In this document: piece after piece, positions 43,811-52,814 of the stretch
How positions within the stretch are numbered: position 1 is the stretch's first letter
Layout: the number at the start of each line of letters is the position of its first letter
From: Atopobium sp. UBA1382
GTDB taxonomy: Bacteria > Actinomycetota > Coriobacteriia > Coriobacteriales > Atopobiaceae
Direction of reading: 5' to 3'
Assembly: GCA_002305805.1 (NCBI GenBank)
Contig: DBQY01000016.1
Span: forward strand, 112,251-171,328
Length of the DNA stretch: 59,078 nucleotides
Translations under genes and position numbers: made by a program
Notes under the pieces: model-generated
Seen by the model: only the letters and a program-made list of their open reading frames with translations
What the model was told of the DNA's origin: nothing
Databases searched by the model: none

Positions 43811-45376
43811 ATGAGGTGCAAGAAGTGTGGTGAGGAGCTGCCGGAGCGGGCACGCTTCTGCTATGTGTGCGGCGCGCCGGTCGAGGAGATCCCCTCGCCC
43901 AAGCGCCTCGAGGATCCGCTCGACCCGCTGGCCGTCGGCGCCGTGCCCCTCGTGCCCGTCGCCCGCCCTCCGCGCGCCTACATGGTGGGGTCCCGGGGCG
44001 TTCGGAGTACCGTCACACACGTCGACCGCCGTGCGAGCCTGCCCGTGATCAGGCCGCAGGAGCCCGTTGTGGAGAAGCCCGAGGAGTTCGAAGAACCCCT
44101 CGTCGATGAGGTCACGGACGCCGATTCCACGGCATCGCTGGCCGCTGCCCGCGAGGCGGCCGCCACAGCCGACGTCGAGCAGGGCGAGGCTGCCAAGAAG
44201 CACGAGGAGCCCGCGGACGACGCCTCTCCCGCTGAGGACGTCCCCGCCGACGAGCCGGAGACGGCCGGCGAGAAGCCCGTCGACCGCGCCGCGTCCGCGG
44301 CCAAGGCCGCCGCGTCGGGTGCTTCCGAGCTCCTCAGGGGCGCGGGGGGCCGCCTTGCCTCCGCGGGGCGTCAGCTCCGTGACGGAGGCCGCGCGGTCGC
44401 CGACGGCTTCCAGGGCAGCCGCGTGCCTCCCGCCGCCGTTGCGGGCGGTGCCATCGCTGTCGCCCTTATCGTCATCATGGTTCTCGTTGGCCTGGGCACG
44501 AGCTGGCTCGGCCCGTTCGCCGCGCCGGACGAGGAGCCTCCCGTGGTGCAGCCGCCCTCGGACGGCAGTATCGCGCCGCTCGAGGCGGAGGGCGACGAGG
44601 CTGAGTCCGACGCGCTCCCCAGCGACGCCCCCGAGGTCCGCGACGCCGTTGCCGACTACTCATGGGCGGAGCTCTCCCAGATCTCCGCGCTCATCGCCGA
44701 CGCCGCCTCTGACGAGGAGGGCCTCGAGATTGCCGAGCAGTACAACCTGTGCGACGCGGACGGAACGCTCGACGGCACGCAGACCAAGAGCGTGACGCTC
44801 TCCGACGGCACCACGCTGGAGATGCGCGTCGCCGGCTTCCGAGCCGACGAGCGCGCTGACGGCGAGGGCGTTGCCGGCATCACCTTCATCGCCGCCAACC
44901 CCGCCGTGACCCGGGCCATGGGCTCGACGGAGGTCCTGGGTAACGGCTGGGTCGACTCCGAGCTTCGCGCCTGGATGAACGGCGAGCTTGCCGCCTCGCT
45001 GCCGGAGGACCTCTCCGACGCGGTCGTCGAGGTGAGCAAGCGCACCAACACCCCGCCCGACGTGGGCGGCAGCCAGCAGGTGACCGAAGACACCCTGTGG
45101 ATTCCCGCATACTCCGAGGTCGTGGGCCCGCTTGGTGAGGGTGCCGAGTTCTACAGCTCGTATGACAGCGAGGGCGACCAGTACCAGCTCTTCTCGGACG
45201 CCGGCGTCAGCTGGGGCGGCGACACGAGCTTCCTCGCCGTGGGCGCCAACTGGTGGCTGCGCAGCCCCGACCGCGCGAGCAGCATTCGCTACCTCAGCGT
45301 CCTTGACGACGGAACGCTCGGGTGGCGCTTCCGCCCTCAGGCGGACCACGCGGTTCTCGTCTCCTTCTGCGTCTAG
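43811..45376 (+). CDS. Zinc-ribbon membrane protein with DUF6273 domain
   Basis: 521 aa. The N-terminal zinc ribbon MRCKKCGEELPERARFCYVCGAP has two CxxC knuckles. Then come a long acidic, Ala/Glu/Pro-rich linker, a transmembrane helix at about residues 218-240 and an extracellular domain ending NWWLRSPDRASSIRYLSVLDDGTLGWRFRPQ, which matches the W-LRS...G....RP pattern of DUF6273 (C-type-lectin-like or FGE-like fold, role unknown). ATG 43811 has GGAGG at six bases. Confidence 0.8.
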   Translation: MRCKKCGEELPERARFCYVCGAPVEEIPSPKRLEDPLDPLAVGAVPLVPVARPPRAYMVGSRGVRSTVTHVDRRASLPVIRPQEPVVEKPEEFEEPLVDEVTDADSTASLAAAREAAATADVEQGEAAKKHEEPADDASPAEDVPADEPETAGEKPVDRAASAAKAAASGASELLRGAGGRLASAGRQLRDGGRAVADGFQGSRVPPAAVAGGAIAVALIVIMVLVGLGTSWLGPFAAPDEEPPVVQPPSDGSIAPLEAEGDEAESDALPSDAPEVRDAVADYSWAELSQISALIADAASDEEGLEIAEQYNLCDADGTLDGTQTKSVTLSDGTTLEMRVAGFRADERADGEGVAGITFIAANPAVTRAMGSTEVLGNGWVDSELRAWMNGELAASLPEDLSDAVVEVSKRTNTPPDVGGSQQVTEDTLWIPAYSEVVGPLGEGAEFYSSYDSEGDQYQLFSDAGVSWGGDTSFLAVGANWWLRSPDRASSIRYLSVLDDGTLGWRFRPQADHAVLVSFCV

Positions 45377-45420
45377 CAAAAACGGGGCGGAGGTCCTTGT
45401 CGGCCTCCGCCCCGTTCTCT
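45376..45420. terminator. Bidirectional terminator between the DUF6273 gene and pdxY
   Basis: AACGGGGCGGAGG and CCTCCGCCCCGTT form a perfect 13-bp stem. On the minus strand TTTTTGC follows, so it is a strong intrinsic terminator for pdxY; on the plus strand only CTCTGTG follows. Confidence 0.85.
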
Positions 45421-45442
45421 GTGTCGGCTGTGCCGTCGCCCG

Positions 45443-46324
45443 CTAGGCGAGAAGCGCTGTCACGTCTCCCAGCACGCTCTCAAAGCTCACGCCGCGCACC
45501 TGGTAGTCAGGCTGCTCGGGCGTGATCTGCATGGCGTGGCGCACCAGCTCGCTCGCAAAGCGCACGGAGGAGAGCAGGCTCTCACCGGCAAAGATCGCCG
45601 CGGTGAGGCCGGATGCGAAGAGGTCGCCCGTGCCGTGCAGCATGTAGGGCAGCAGCTCGCCGGAGACCTCCTCGGGCGTGCCGTCGCCCCCGGCCACGGC
45701 CACGTAGTTGCGGATGACGTTCTCGCCCTCGTGGACGATGCCCTTGAGCACCACGGACTTGGCGCCCATGCCCAGCAGCGCGTCCATCATGCGGCGGACG
45801 TAGGCCTCGTCGACGTCCTGGCTCTCGTAGGGGATGCCGGTGATGATGGAGGCCTCGGTGAGGTTGGGCGTGAGGACGTCGGCTCCGTCGACGAGGCTCT
45901 TCGTGGCCTCGCACATCTCGTCGGTGTAGGTGGGGTACTTGGAGCCGCCATCGCCCATCACCGGGTCGACGATGCGCAGCGCACTCGGGTACTCGCGGTA
46001 GATGCGCAGGATCGCGTCGACCTGCTCGGCCGAGCCCAGAAAGCCCGAGTAGACGCCGTCGAGCTCGATGCCCGCGTCACGCCAGCCGTCGAGGTAGCCG
46101 TCGAGCATGGGCGTGGTGTCGTGCATGTAGAACTTGGGGAAGCGCGTGTGCGCCGAGAAGAACGACGTGGGCACCGGGCACACGTCGATGCCGGCGGCCG
46201 AGAGCACGGGGATGGCCACTCCGAGGGAGCACTTGCCGTACCCGCAGAGGTCGTGGACGGCCGCGACGCGCGGCAGGTAGCCGCCCTCGCGTTGGTAGAG
46301 GTACAGATTGCTGGCGTTGTTCAT
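45443..46324 (-). CDS. pdxY: Pyridoxal/pyridoxamine kinase
   Basis: 293 aa ribokinase-fold enzyme that phosphorylates vitamin B6 forms to PLP precursors. RVAAVHDLCGYGKCSL (near residue 19), VDPVMGDGGSKY, LTPNLTEASIITG and the catalytic HGTGDLFASGL motif are all present; the last has HGTGD, as PdxY-type kinases do. ATG at 46324 has AAAGGAG. Divergent from purE. Confidence 0.92.
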   Translation of the reverse strand: MNNASNLYLYQREGGYLPRVAAVHDLCGYGKCSLGVAIPVLSAAGIDVCPVPTSFFSAHTRFPKFYMHDTTPMLDGYLDGWRDAGIELDGVYSGFLGSAEQVDAILRIYREYPSALRIVDPVMGDGGSKYPTYTDEMCEATKSLVDGADVLTPNLTEASIITGIPYESQDVDEAYVRRMMDALLGMGAKSVVLKGIVHEGENVIRNYVAVAGGDGTPEEVSGELLPYMLHGTGDLFASGLTAAIFAGESLLSSVRFASELVRHAMQITPEQPDYQVRGVSFESVLGDVTALLA

Positions 46325-46578
46325 GGGATTCTCCTTTGTCCGCGGACTGATGGACCAGCGTACAAGGGCACAGCATAGTCCTTTTGCGCGTTGCGTGGAG
46401 GCTCGTAACGCGCCGTTAGCGATGTTTTTCTCGGCGGCGCCCGTGAGCTGCGGGAGGAGCGGGAGCGTGACGTGCGGCTCGGCATGACGCCGGTTTCCGT
46501 GGAGGAGCGCAAGTAGGCGGTTCTTCTCGGCCCCATTGTCCCTATACTAGGGGCGTATGCAACGACAAAGGAGGCATC
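46325..46578. promoter_or_regulatory. Divergent promoter region between pdxY and purE
   Basis: TATACT at 46543-46548 is the likely -10 for purE. TTGTCCGCGG and GTACAAGGG at about 46337-46366 resemble one eroded pair of the array B units. A short stop-terminated frame (46415-46516) without a start is noted but not called. Confidence 0.5.
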
Positions 46579-47040
46579 ATGGCTGACCAGCCGCTCGTGG
46601 GAATCATCATGGGTTCCAAGTCCGACCTGCCCACCATGGAGGCGTGCACCAAGCAGCTCGAGGAGCTGGGCGTGCCGTACGAGCTGGTCATTGCCAGCGC
46701 GCACCGCAACCCGGACAAGGTCCACGAGTGGGCCGGCTCCGCGGCCGATCGCGGCCTCAAGGTGATCATCGCTGCGGCCGGCAAGGCCGCTCACCTCGGC
46801 GGCGTGGTCGCCGCGTTCACCCCGCTGCCCATCATCGGCGTGCCCATGAAGACCTCCGACCTCGGCGGCATGGACTCGCTGCTCTCCATGGTGCAGATGC
46901 CCTCCGGCGTGCCGGTGGCGTGCGTCGCCATCAACGGCGCCAAGAACGCGGCCATCTACGCAACGCAGATCCTGGGCACCACCATGCCCGAGTACCGCGA
47001 GAAGATCGTGGAGTTCAAGCGCCAGATGGCGGAGGCCTAG
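46579..47040 (+). CDS. purE: N5-carboxyaminoimidazole ribonucleotide mutase
   Basis: 153 aa. [29 protein letters not shown] and [24 protein letters not shown] are the PurE class I/II motifs. It carboxylates AIR or rearranges N5-CAIR in purine synthesis. The loop reads HLGGVVA instead of the more common HLPGM(V)A. No purK is in the window. First gene of purE-srtB-purF-purM-purN. Ribosome site AAAGGAGG. Confidence 0.96.
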   Translation: MADQPLVGIIMGSKSDLPTMEACTKQLEELGVPYELVIASAHRNPDKVHEWAGSAADRGLKVIIAAAGKAAHLGGVVAAFTPLPIIGVPMKTSDLGGMDSLLSMVQMPSGVPVACVAINGAKNAAIYATQILGTTMPEYREKIVEFKRQMAEA

Positions 47041-47061
47041 GCGACAGGGCGAGGAGGGGCG

Positions 47062-48111
47062 ATGGCGTCGCACTTCAAGCAGCCGGGGGACACCGGCGGT
47101 AGGGACTCGCGCGGCCACAGGGGGGCGACCCCGAGGCGGTCGGCTGGCGGCCAGGGGGCGCATCTCAAGGTCCGGAGGGGCGGCGACGAGTCCTATCATG
47201 CCCCGGAAGGGAACCCCTACGCGGCGAGCACCCCGCACAGCGCTGACGCGCACTACATCCCCGTCGTCTCCGGCGCGCCCGTGGAGGGGCGCCGTCGCAG
47301 CCACTTTGCCGAGACCGACCCCTATGACCTCTCCGGCCGCAGGAGCCGCGACCCCAAGAAGCGCGTGGGCAGAATCGTGTCCGTGATCCTGTTTGTGGTG
47401 GGCGTTGGGCTTATCGCTACGGCCGCCGGCATGTGGCTCTACAACCAGTGGAACTATCACCAGCAGGACGTTCTCAACGAGAAGCTCGCGACCTACGCCG
47501 ACGTCTCCGACAACGGGACGACGCCTCCGCAGGTTGACTGGGAGGCGCTGAAGGCCATCAACGACGAGGTCGTCGGGTGGGTGCAGATTCCGGGGACCGT
47601 GGTGAGCTACCCCGTCTACCAGGCGGCGGACAACGAGAAGTACCTGACCACGGGCGCCGACGGCAGCTCCGTCATCGGCGGCCAGATCTTCATGGACTGC
47701 GAGAACACGGCGCCGGGCATGGTGGACGGCCAGACGATCATCTATGGTCACCACCTGCGCAACGGGGCCATGTTCAAGGCGGTCTCGGATATGACCAACC
47801 AGGAGATGTTCGACAGCGTCTCCACGGTCTGGTACGTGACGGAGGAGGCCACCTACGAGCTGGAGCCGCTGCTGATCTACCAGACCGATGCGAGCGACAC
47901 CAACGCGCGCCAGTTCACGTTTGGCTCGGACGAGGAGCTGCGTGCCTACCTCACCGAGCTTCTTGGCCGCGCGGCGGCGCAGAGTCCCGACGCCGAGGTG
48001 CTCATCTCCCAGGCGAGCCACGTCCTCACGCTCTGCACCTGCAACTACGATTACAGTGACAACGGACGCACGCTGCTCGTCTGCGTGCCCAAGGTGACCG
48101 ACGGCGAGTAG
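47062..48111 (+). CDS. srtB: Class B sortase embedded in the purine operon
   Basis: 349 aa. An unusually long, basic, polar N-terminal tail of about 100 residues precedes one transmembrane helix (about 104-126); the catalytic domain is outside. VDWEALKAINDEVVGWVQIPGT and GQIFMDCEN are class B features. Catalytic His lies in IIYGHH (230/231), Cys in TLCTC (C327) and Arg in NGRTLLVC (336). It starts 22 bp after purE and ends 33 bp before purF. It is the only sortase in the window and so a candidate to attach the LAQTS/TPKTG surface proteins, although class B enzymes normally prefer NPQTN-like signals. Confidence 0.88.
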   Translation: MASHFKQPGDTGGRDSRGHRGATPRRSAGGQGAHLKVRRGGDESYHAPEGNPYAASTPHSADAHYIPVVSGAPVEGRRRSHFAETDPYDLSGRRSRDPKKRVGRIVSVILFVVGVGLIATAAGMWLYNQWNYHQQDVLNEKLATYADVSDNGTTPPQVDWEALKAINDEVVGWVQIPGTVVSYPVYQAADNEKYLTTGADGSSVIGGQIFMDCENTAPGMVDGQTIIYGHHLRNGAMFKAVSDMTNQEMFDSVSTVWYVTEEATYELEPLLIYQTDASDTNARQFTFGSDEELRAYLTELLGRAAAQSPDAEVLISQASHVLTLCTCNYDYSDNGRTLLVCVPKVTDGE

Positions 48112-48144
48112 GGTTCGGGACTTCCGGAAGACGCGAGGGGACGG

Positions 48145-49614
48145 ATGGACGAGACGATCCACGAGGAGTGCGGCGTCTTCGGCGTGTGGGCGCCCGGGCG
48201 CGACGTTGCGCGCCTCACGTACTTTGCGCTGCGGGCGCTGCAGCACCGCGGGCAGGAGTCCGCTGGCATCGCGGTGGGCAACGGGAGCACCGTGCTCGTG
48301 CGCAAGGACCTCGGCTTGGTCACGCAGGTCTTTACCGACGCAGACCTCTCCGCCATGCCGGGCAAGGTGGCCTGCGGGCACTGTCGCTACGGGACGGCCG
48401 GCGCCAAGGGCTGGGAGTCCGCGCAGCCGCACCTCTCCGTCGTCGACGACGTGGTCATCGCGCTGGCGCACAACGGCACGCTCGTGAACTTCGAGGCTCT
48501 GCGGCGCGAACTCATCGAGATGGGCATCCCGTTTCGCTCCAACACGGACTCCGAGGTTGCGGCCAAGCTCATCGGGTACTTCACCCAGCGCGCAGGACGG
48601 CTGCGCTCGGGCATCGCGCACACGATGCGCATGCTCCAGGGCGGTTACGCGATGGTGCTCGTGCGCGAGAACGCGCTCTACGCCTTCCGCGACCCGCACG
48701 GCATCCGGCCGCTCGTGCTCGGGCGGCTCGGCGACGACGGCTGGGTCGCGGCGAGTGAGACCTGCGCGCTCGACATTGCCGGCGCCACCTTCGTCCGGGA
48801 GGTCGAGCCCGGTGAGATCGTGCGCGTCTCCGACGACGGCATCCGCTCGGAGCGTGGTTGCGTGCCGGGCGCGCGTGCCAACTGTATCTTCGAGCACGTG
48901 TACTTCTCGCGCCCCGACTCGGTGGTGCGGGGGTCGAGCTTCTATCTGATGCGTCATAACATGGGACGCCGCCTTGCCCGGGAGACTCCCGTCGAGGCGG
49001 ACCTCGTGATCTCCGTGCCGGACTCTGGCACGCCGGCTGCCGAGGGCTTTGCCCAGGAGCTGGGGATTCCCTTTGGGACCGGCCTCATCAAGAACCGTTA
49101 CGTGGCGCGCACCTTCATCCAGCCAACGCAGGAGCTGCGGCAGATGGGCGTGCGGCTCAAGCTCAACGCGCTGCCCGACGTGGTGCGCGGCAAGCGCCTC
49201 GTGATGGTGGACGACTCCATCGTACGCGGTACCACAAGCCGTCAGATCGTGCGGCTGCTCAAGGCGGCAGGCGCGACCGAGGTTCATGTGCGCTCGGCGT
49301 CGCCGATGGTCACGTGGCCGTGCTTCTACGGGATCGACACCGGCAGCCAGGACCAGCTCATCGCCGCGCACATGACGCTCGACGAGATCCGGGCGCACAT
49401 CGAGGCGGACTCGGTGGGGTTCCTCTCCGTCGAGGGGCTTCTCGCCTGCGTGCCGGAGGACGGCTACTGCACGGCGTGCTTCACCGGCGACTATCCCGTG
49501 GAGATACCGCGCCCCTGGTGGGAGGAGCGGTTCCTGCCGGGGCGCGAGCCCAACAACCTGGAGCGGGCGTCGGACGTCTCGCGCACGCCGCTCGCCCAGG
49601 TTCCCGTAGAATGA
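48145..49614 (+). CDS. purF: Amidophosphoribosyltransferase
   Basis: 489 aa. Committed step of purine synthesis: glutamine plus PRPP to phosphoribosylamine. The N-terminal nucleophile is Cys9 (EECGVFGVW) after an eight-residue propeptide; RALQHRGQESAGI follows. The PRPP loop is RLVMVDDSIVRGTTSRQI, and SVPDSGTPAAEGFA is also conserved. Cys residues such as NCIF and CTACF are consistent with the Fe-S-containing, propeptide-processed type. Ribosome site is weak (GAGGGG). Confidence 0.97.
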   Translation: MDETIHEECGVFGVWAPGRDVARLTYFALRALQHRGQESAGIAVGNGSTVLVRKDLGLVTQVFTDADLSAMPGKVACGHCRYGTAGAKGWESAQPHLSVVDDVVIALAHNGTLVNFEALRRELIEMGIPFRSNTDSEVAAKLIGYFTQRAGRLRSGIAHTMRMLQGGYAMVLVRENALYAFRDPHGIRPLVLGRLGDDGWVAASETCALDIAGATFVREVEPGEIVRVSDDGIRSERGCVPGARANCIFEHVYFSRPDSVVRGSSFYLMRHNMGRRLARETPVEADLVISVPDSGTPAAEGFAQELGIPFGTGLIKNRYVARTFIQPTQELRQMGVRLKLNALPDVVRGKRLVMVDDSIVRGTTSRQIVRLLKAAGATEVHVRSASPMVTWPCFYGIDTGSQDQLIAAHMTLDEIRAHIEADSVGFLSVEGLLACVPEDGYCTACFTGDYPVEIPRPWWEERFLPGREPNNLERASDVSRTPLAQVPVE

Positions 49615-49649
49615 CGAAGTGGAAAGCCCGTCTGTCAGGAAGGACCGAG

Positions 49650-50729
49650 ATGGCCGAGAACACCAAGCACGTGAGCTACGCCGACGCCGGCGTCGACACC
49701 GCCGAGGGCGCCCGCGCCGTGGACGCGATCAAGGTGGCCGTGGCGACCACCAACCGACCCGAGGTCATCGGTGGTCTGGGCGGCTTTGGGTCGTGCTTCT
49801 CCGCCGCCGCGCTGAAGGACATGGAAGACCCGATTCTGGTGTCCGGCACCGACGGTGTGGGTACCAAGCTGGCCATCGCGCAGCTGCTCGACCGTCACGA
49901 GACGGTGGGCGAGGACCTGGTGGCCATGTGCGTGGACGACATCGTCCCGATGGGCGCCGAGCCGCTGTTCTTCCTCGATTACGTTGCCATCGGCAAGCTG
50001 CGCGCCGAGCACGTGGCCAAGATCGTGGGCGGCATCGCCGAGGGCTGCCGCAAGTCCGGCTGCGCGCTCGTGGGCGGCGAGATGGCCGAGCACCCCGGCG
50101 TCATGGCCGCCGATGACTACGACCTCGCCGGCTTTGTGGTGGGCGTCGTGGACCGTCCCAAGCTGCTGGGCCCGGAGCTCGTCCGCGAGGGCGATGTGAT
50201 CCTCGGCCTGCCGAGCTCGGGCATCCACTCCAACGGCTACTCGCTCGTGCGCAAGGTCGCGATCGAGGGGCGCAGCGTGGAGGAGCTGGAGACGCCGCTT
50301 GTGGAGCTGGGCGGCGAGTCGCTCGCGGACGCCGTGATGCGCCCGACCAAGATCTACGCGGGCCAGCTGCTGGCCGCGCTGCGCGCCGGCGCGCCCGTCC
50401 ACGCGATGGCGCACATCACCGGCGGTGGCATCACCGAGAACCTCGACCGCGCGATGCCCGAGGGGCTCGACGCGCTAGTCTACCGCGGCGGCGAGGACGG
50501 TCCCGCGTGGGACGTGCCGCCTGTGATCTCCTACATGATCCGCGAGGCGGGTCTCACGACCGAGGAGGCGTACCGCACGTTCAACATGGGCGTGGGCATG
50601 AGCGTCATCTGCGCGCCCGAGGACGCGGAGCGCGTGCGCGAGCTCCTTGCCGAGCAGGGGCTCGAGAGCTTTGTGATGGGCGAGGTCGTGCCCGGCACCG
50701 GAAAGGTGGTCTACGACGATGAGCGTTAG
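49650..50729 (+). CDS. purM: Phosphoribosylformylglycinamidine cyclo-ligase
   Basis: 359 aa AIR synthetase. YADAGVDTAEGARAVDAIK, SGTDGVGTKLAIAQ, VDDIVPMGAEPLFFLDY and GGGITENLDRAMP are standard motifs. ATG 49650 follows AGGAAGGA and is 35 bp after purF. It overlaps purN by 11 bp, so these two are translationally coupled. Confidence 0.97.
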   Translation: MAENTKHVSYADAGVDTAEGARAVDAIKVAVATTNRPEVIGGLGGFGSCFSAAALKDMEDPILVSGTDGVGTKLAIAQLLDRHETVGEDLVAMCVDDIVPMGAEPLFFLDYVAIGKLRAEHVAKIVGGIAEGCRKSGCALVGGEMAEHPGVMAADDYDLAGFVVGVVDRPKLLGPELVREGDVILGLPSSGIHSNGYSLVRKVAIEGRSVEELETPLVELGGESLADAVMRPTKIYAGQLLAALRAGAPVHAMAHITGGGITENLDRAMPEGLDALVYRGGEDGPAWDVPPVISYMIREAGLTTEEAYRTFNMGVGMSVICAPEDAERVRELLAEQGLESFVMGEVVPGTGKVVYDDER

Positions 50730-51333
50730 GCTGGGCGTCCTCATCTCCGGTAGCGGGACCAACCTGCAGGCCATCATCGACCGCATCGCGGATGGCACGC
50801 TTGACGCCTCGATCGAGCTCGTGGTGAGCTCGCGGCCGAGCGCCTTTGGCCTCAAGCGCGCCGAGGCGGCGGGGCTGCAGACGCTCACGCTCTCCAAGGA
50901 GATCTACGCCGACCCGGAGAAGGCGGACGAGATCATCGCCGCCGAGCTCAAGCGCCATGGCGTGGACTACGTCATCATGGCCGGCTACATGCGCAAGGTG
51001 CACGACCCGATTCTGGCGGCGTTCCCCAATCGCGTAGTCAACCTGCACCCGGCGCTGCTGCCGAGCTTCCCTGGTGCCCACGCCATCGCCGACGCGTACG
51101 CGCGCGGCGTGAAGGTCACGGGTGTGACGGTGCACTTTGCGAACGCCGACTACGACGCCGGCCCCATCATCGCGCAGCGCGCGCTCGCGGTCGAGGAGGG
51201 CTGGACGGTCGACGAGCTCGAGGAGCACATCCACGAGATCGAGCACGAGCTGTACCCCGAGGTTGTGGGCCTGCTCGCCGAAGGTCGCGTCCACGTGCGT
51301 CCCGACCTGACGGTGGCGATCGACCCGGTCTAG
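50719..51333 (+). CDS. purN: Phosphoribosylglycinamide formyltransferase
   Basis: 204 aa. It transfers formyl from 10-formyl-THF to GAR. LISGSGTNLQAIID binds phosphoribosyl. The catalytic N-H-D triad is seen in RVVNLHPALLPSFPGAHA and VHFANADYDAGPIIAQ (family: VH.v....D.G.ii.Q). Last gene of the operon, ending six bases from the convergent methyltransferase stop. Confidence 0.97.
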   Translation: MSVRLGVLISGSGTNLQAIIDRIADGTLDASIELVVSSRPSAFGLKRAEAAGLQTLTLSKEIYADPEKADEIIAAELKRHGVDYVIMAGYMRKVHDPILAAFPNRVVNLHPALLPSFPGAHAIADAYARGVKVTGVTVHFANADYDAGPIIAQRALAVEEGWTVDELEEHIHEIEHELYPEVVGLLAEGRVHVRPDLTVAIDPV

Positions 51334-51339
51334 CCGCCG

Positions 51340-52506
51340 CTAGCGGCGCTCGAGCGTGACGACGGACTCGACGTGCTTGGTGTGGGGGAACATGTCCACG
51401 GGCGCGACGCGGGTCAGACGGTAGCCGTGTCCGCGAAGGACCTCGAGGTCGCGGGTCTGGGTGACGACGTTGCAGCTTACGTAGACGATGCGCCGCGGCT
51501 CGAGCGCGGCGGCGCCCGCGAGGAACTCAGGCGTGCTGCCCGCGCGCGGAGGGTCCATGATCACGACGTCAAAGTGCTGGTTGCGGCCCTCGTGCGCCAT
51601 CCATGACGTGGCGTCCGCCGCGACAAAGCGGCAGCGGTCGGCGACGTCGTTGGCGCGCGCATTTCGCTCGGCGCTGGCGATTGCGGCGGCGACCTGCTCG
51701 ACGCCGGTCACGTGTAGCCCCTCGTGCTGAGACGCGGCGCAGATGCCGATGGTTCCGGTGCCGCAGTAGGCGTCGAGCGCGGAGGTCGCGTCATCGAGGC
51801 CCTCGAGCGCGAGTCGGTAGAGGGCCTCGGTCTGGGCGGGGTTGGTCTGATAGAAGCTCGTGGGGCCAATCTCGAAGCGGCAGCCGAGCAGCTCGTCGTG
51901 CATGATGCCGGGGCCAAGGAGGGTGCGGCAGCGCCGCCCGAGGATCGCGTTGGTGCGCCGCTCGTTGACGTTGAGGACGATGCTCGTGACGTCGGGGCAA
52001 GCAGCGCGCAGCTCGCTAACCACGCGGCGCTCGTCGCGCAGCTCCGGGACACGAGAGACCAGCGTGAGGAGCACGTCGTTGCTCTTCCATCCGCAGCGGA
52101 CGACCGCATGACGCAACACGCCGGTGCCGCGGTCCTCGTCATAGGGCGGGATGTGGAGTCGCTCGGTGACGCGAGCGACTGCATTCAGAATCTTGCGTGC
52201 ACGCGGGTCCTCCACCAGGCACTCATTGCAGGGCACGATCCGATGCGTTCCGGCAGCGTAGAAGCCGCAGCGCACCCGGCCGCCTCGTGCGTGGGCGAAC
52301 GGCGTCGCCGCCTTGTGGCGGTAGCGCACGGGCTCGTCCATGCCGCGGATGTCCTCGATGGCCGCGCTGTCAGCGGAGGCCATGTCTCCAAGTAGATCGA
52401 CAACCTGCTCCTGCTTGCGGCGCAGTTGTATGGGGTAGGGCACTGCGAGCCACTCGCAGCCGCCGCAGTCCCGAGCGATTGGGCAGGTGTAGGTCTTGTA
52501 TCCCAT
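51340..52506 (-). CDS. 23S rRNA/tRNA (uracil-5-)-methyltransferase, TrmA/RlmC/RlmD family
   Basis: 388 aa. N-terminal Fe-S cysteines (CPIARDCGGCEW plus CNEC), then a SAM domain with LDAYCGTGTIGI, DPPRAGSTPEF and the catalytic Cys in VYVSCNVVTQTRDL. The enzyme makes m5U in rRNA or tRNA. It lacks the N-terminal TRAM domain of the longer RlmD type, so it is closer to RlmC in size. Start chosen at 52506, with AGGAGGGG five bases upstream, rather than the ATG 18 bases earlier. Confidence 0.88.
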   Translation of the reverse strand: MGYKTYTCPIARDCGGCEWLAVPYPIQLRRKQEQVVDLLGDMASADSAAIEDIRGMDEPVRYRHKAATPFAHARGGRVRCGFYAAGTHRIVPCNECLVEDPRARKILNAVARVTERLHIPPYDEDRGTGVLRHAVVRCGWKSNDVLLTLVSRVPELRDERRVVSELRAACPDVTSIVLNVNERRTNAILGRRCRTLLGPGIMHDELLGCRFEIGPTSFYQTNPAQTEALYRLALEGLDDATSALDAYCGTGTIGICAASQHEGLHVTGVEQVAAAIASAERNARANDVADRCRFVAADATSWMAHEGRNQHFDVVIMDPPRAGSTPEFLAGAAALEPRRIVYVSCNVVTQTRDLEVLRGHGYRLTRVAPVDMFPHTKHVESVVTLERR

Positions 52507-52657
52507 GCGCCCCTCCTTCTGCATGCAAGCTTACCCGACCGAGGCGGCGCGCGCCCCTTCCAACAGGCCCCGGGTCATAGGCGGGATCCTCCGTCCGTTG
52601 AAAGCGGCGCGTGCCTCCTGGTTCAGCTCGGTTTTGCGCGCTCGTGATGGTAGCTCG

Positions 52658-52784
52658 AAAAGGTTGGGTACTTTTTCAAGGGTCGGTAAAGTAGCTGGAC
52701 GTAACTGCTTCGAAGAGCTGCAGGTAGAAGGCTTGTGCCTGCTTTCGATACTCAGTAGGACGGCAAAAAAGTACCCAACCTTTT
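52658..52784. mobile_element. 127-nt MITE-like element with 19-bp inverted ends
   Basis: AAAAGGTTGGGTACTTTTT (52658-52676) is repeated perfectly in inverted form at 52766-52784. The interior has no ORF. It sits between the methyltransferase start and the 3' end of the AbiEi/DUF559-like gene. Flanking CG/CCG bases show no clear target duplication. No matching transposase is in the window. Confidence 0.7.
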
Positions 52785-52814
52785 GCCGAGAGGTGTTGAG
52801 ATCTGGCACCTTGC

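Noticed and set aside
46415..46516. Short plus-strand frame ending ...[11 protein letters not shown] before purE
   Set aside because: Coding-like charge pattern, but no start codon, about 34 codons, and it follows a stop. It may be a gene remnant, not supported enough to call.
46321..49398. 1,025-codon minus-strand open frame opposite srtB and purF
   Set aside because: Antisense shadow of well-identified purine genes; composition unlike a real protein.
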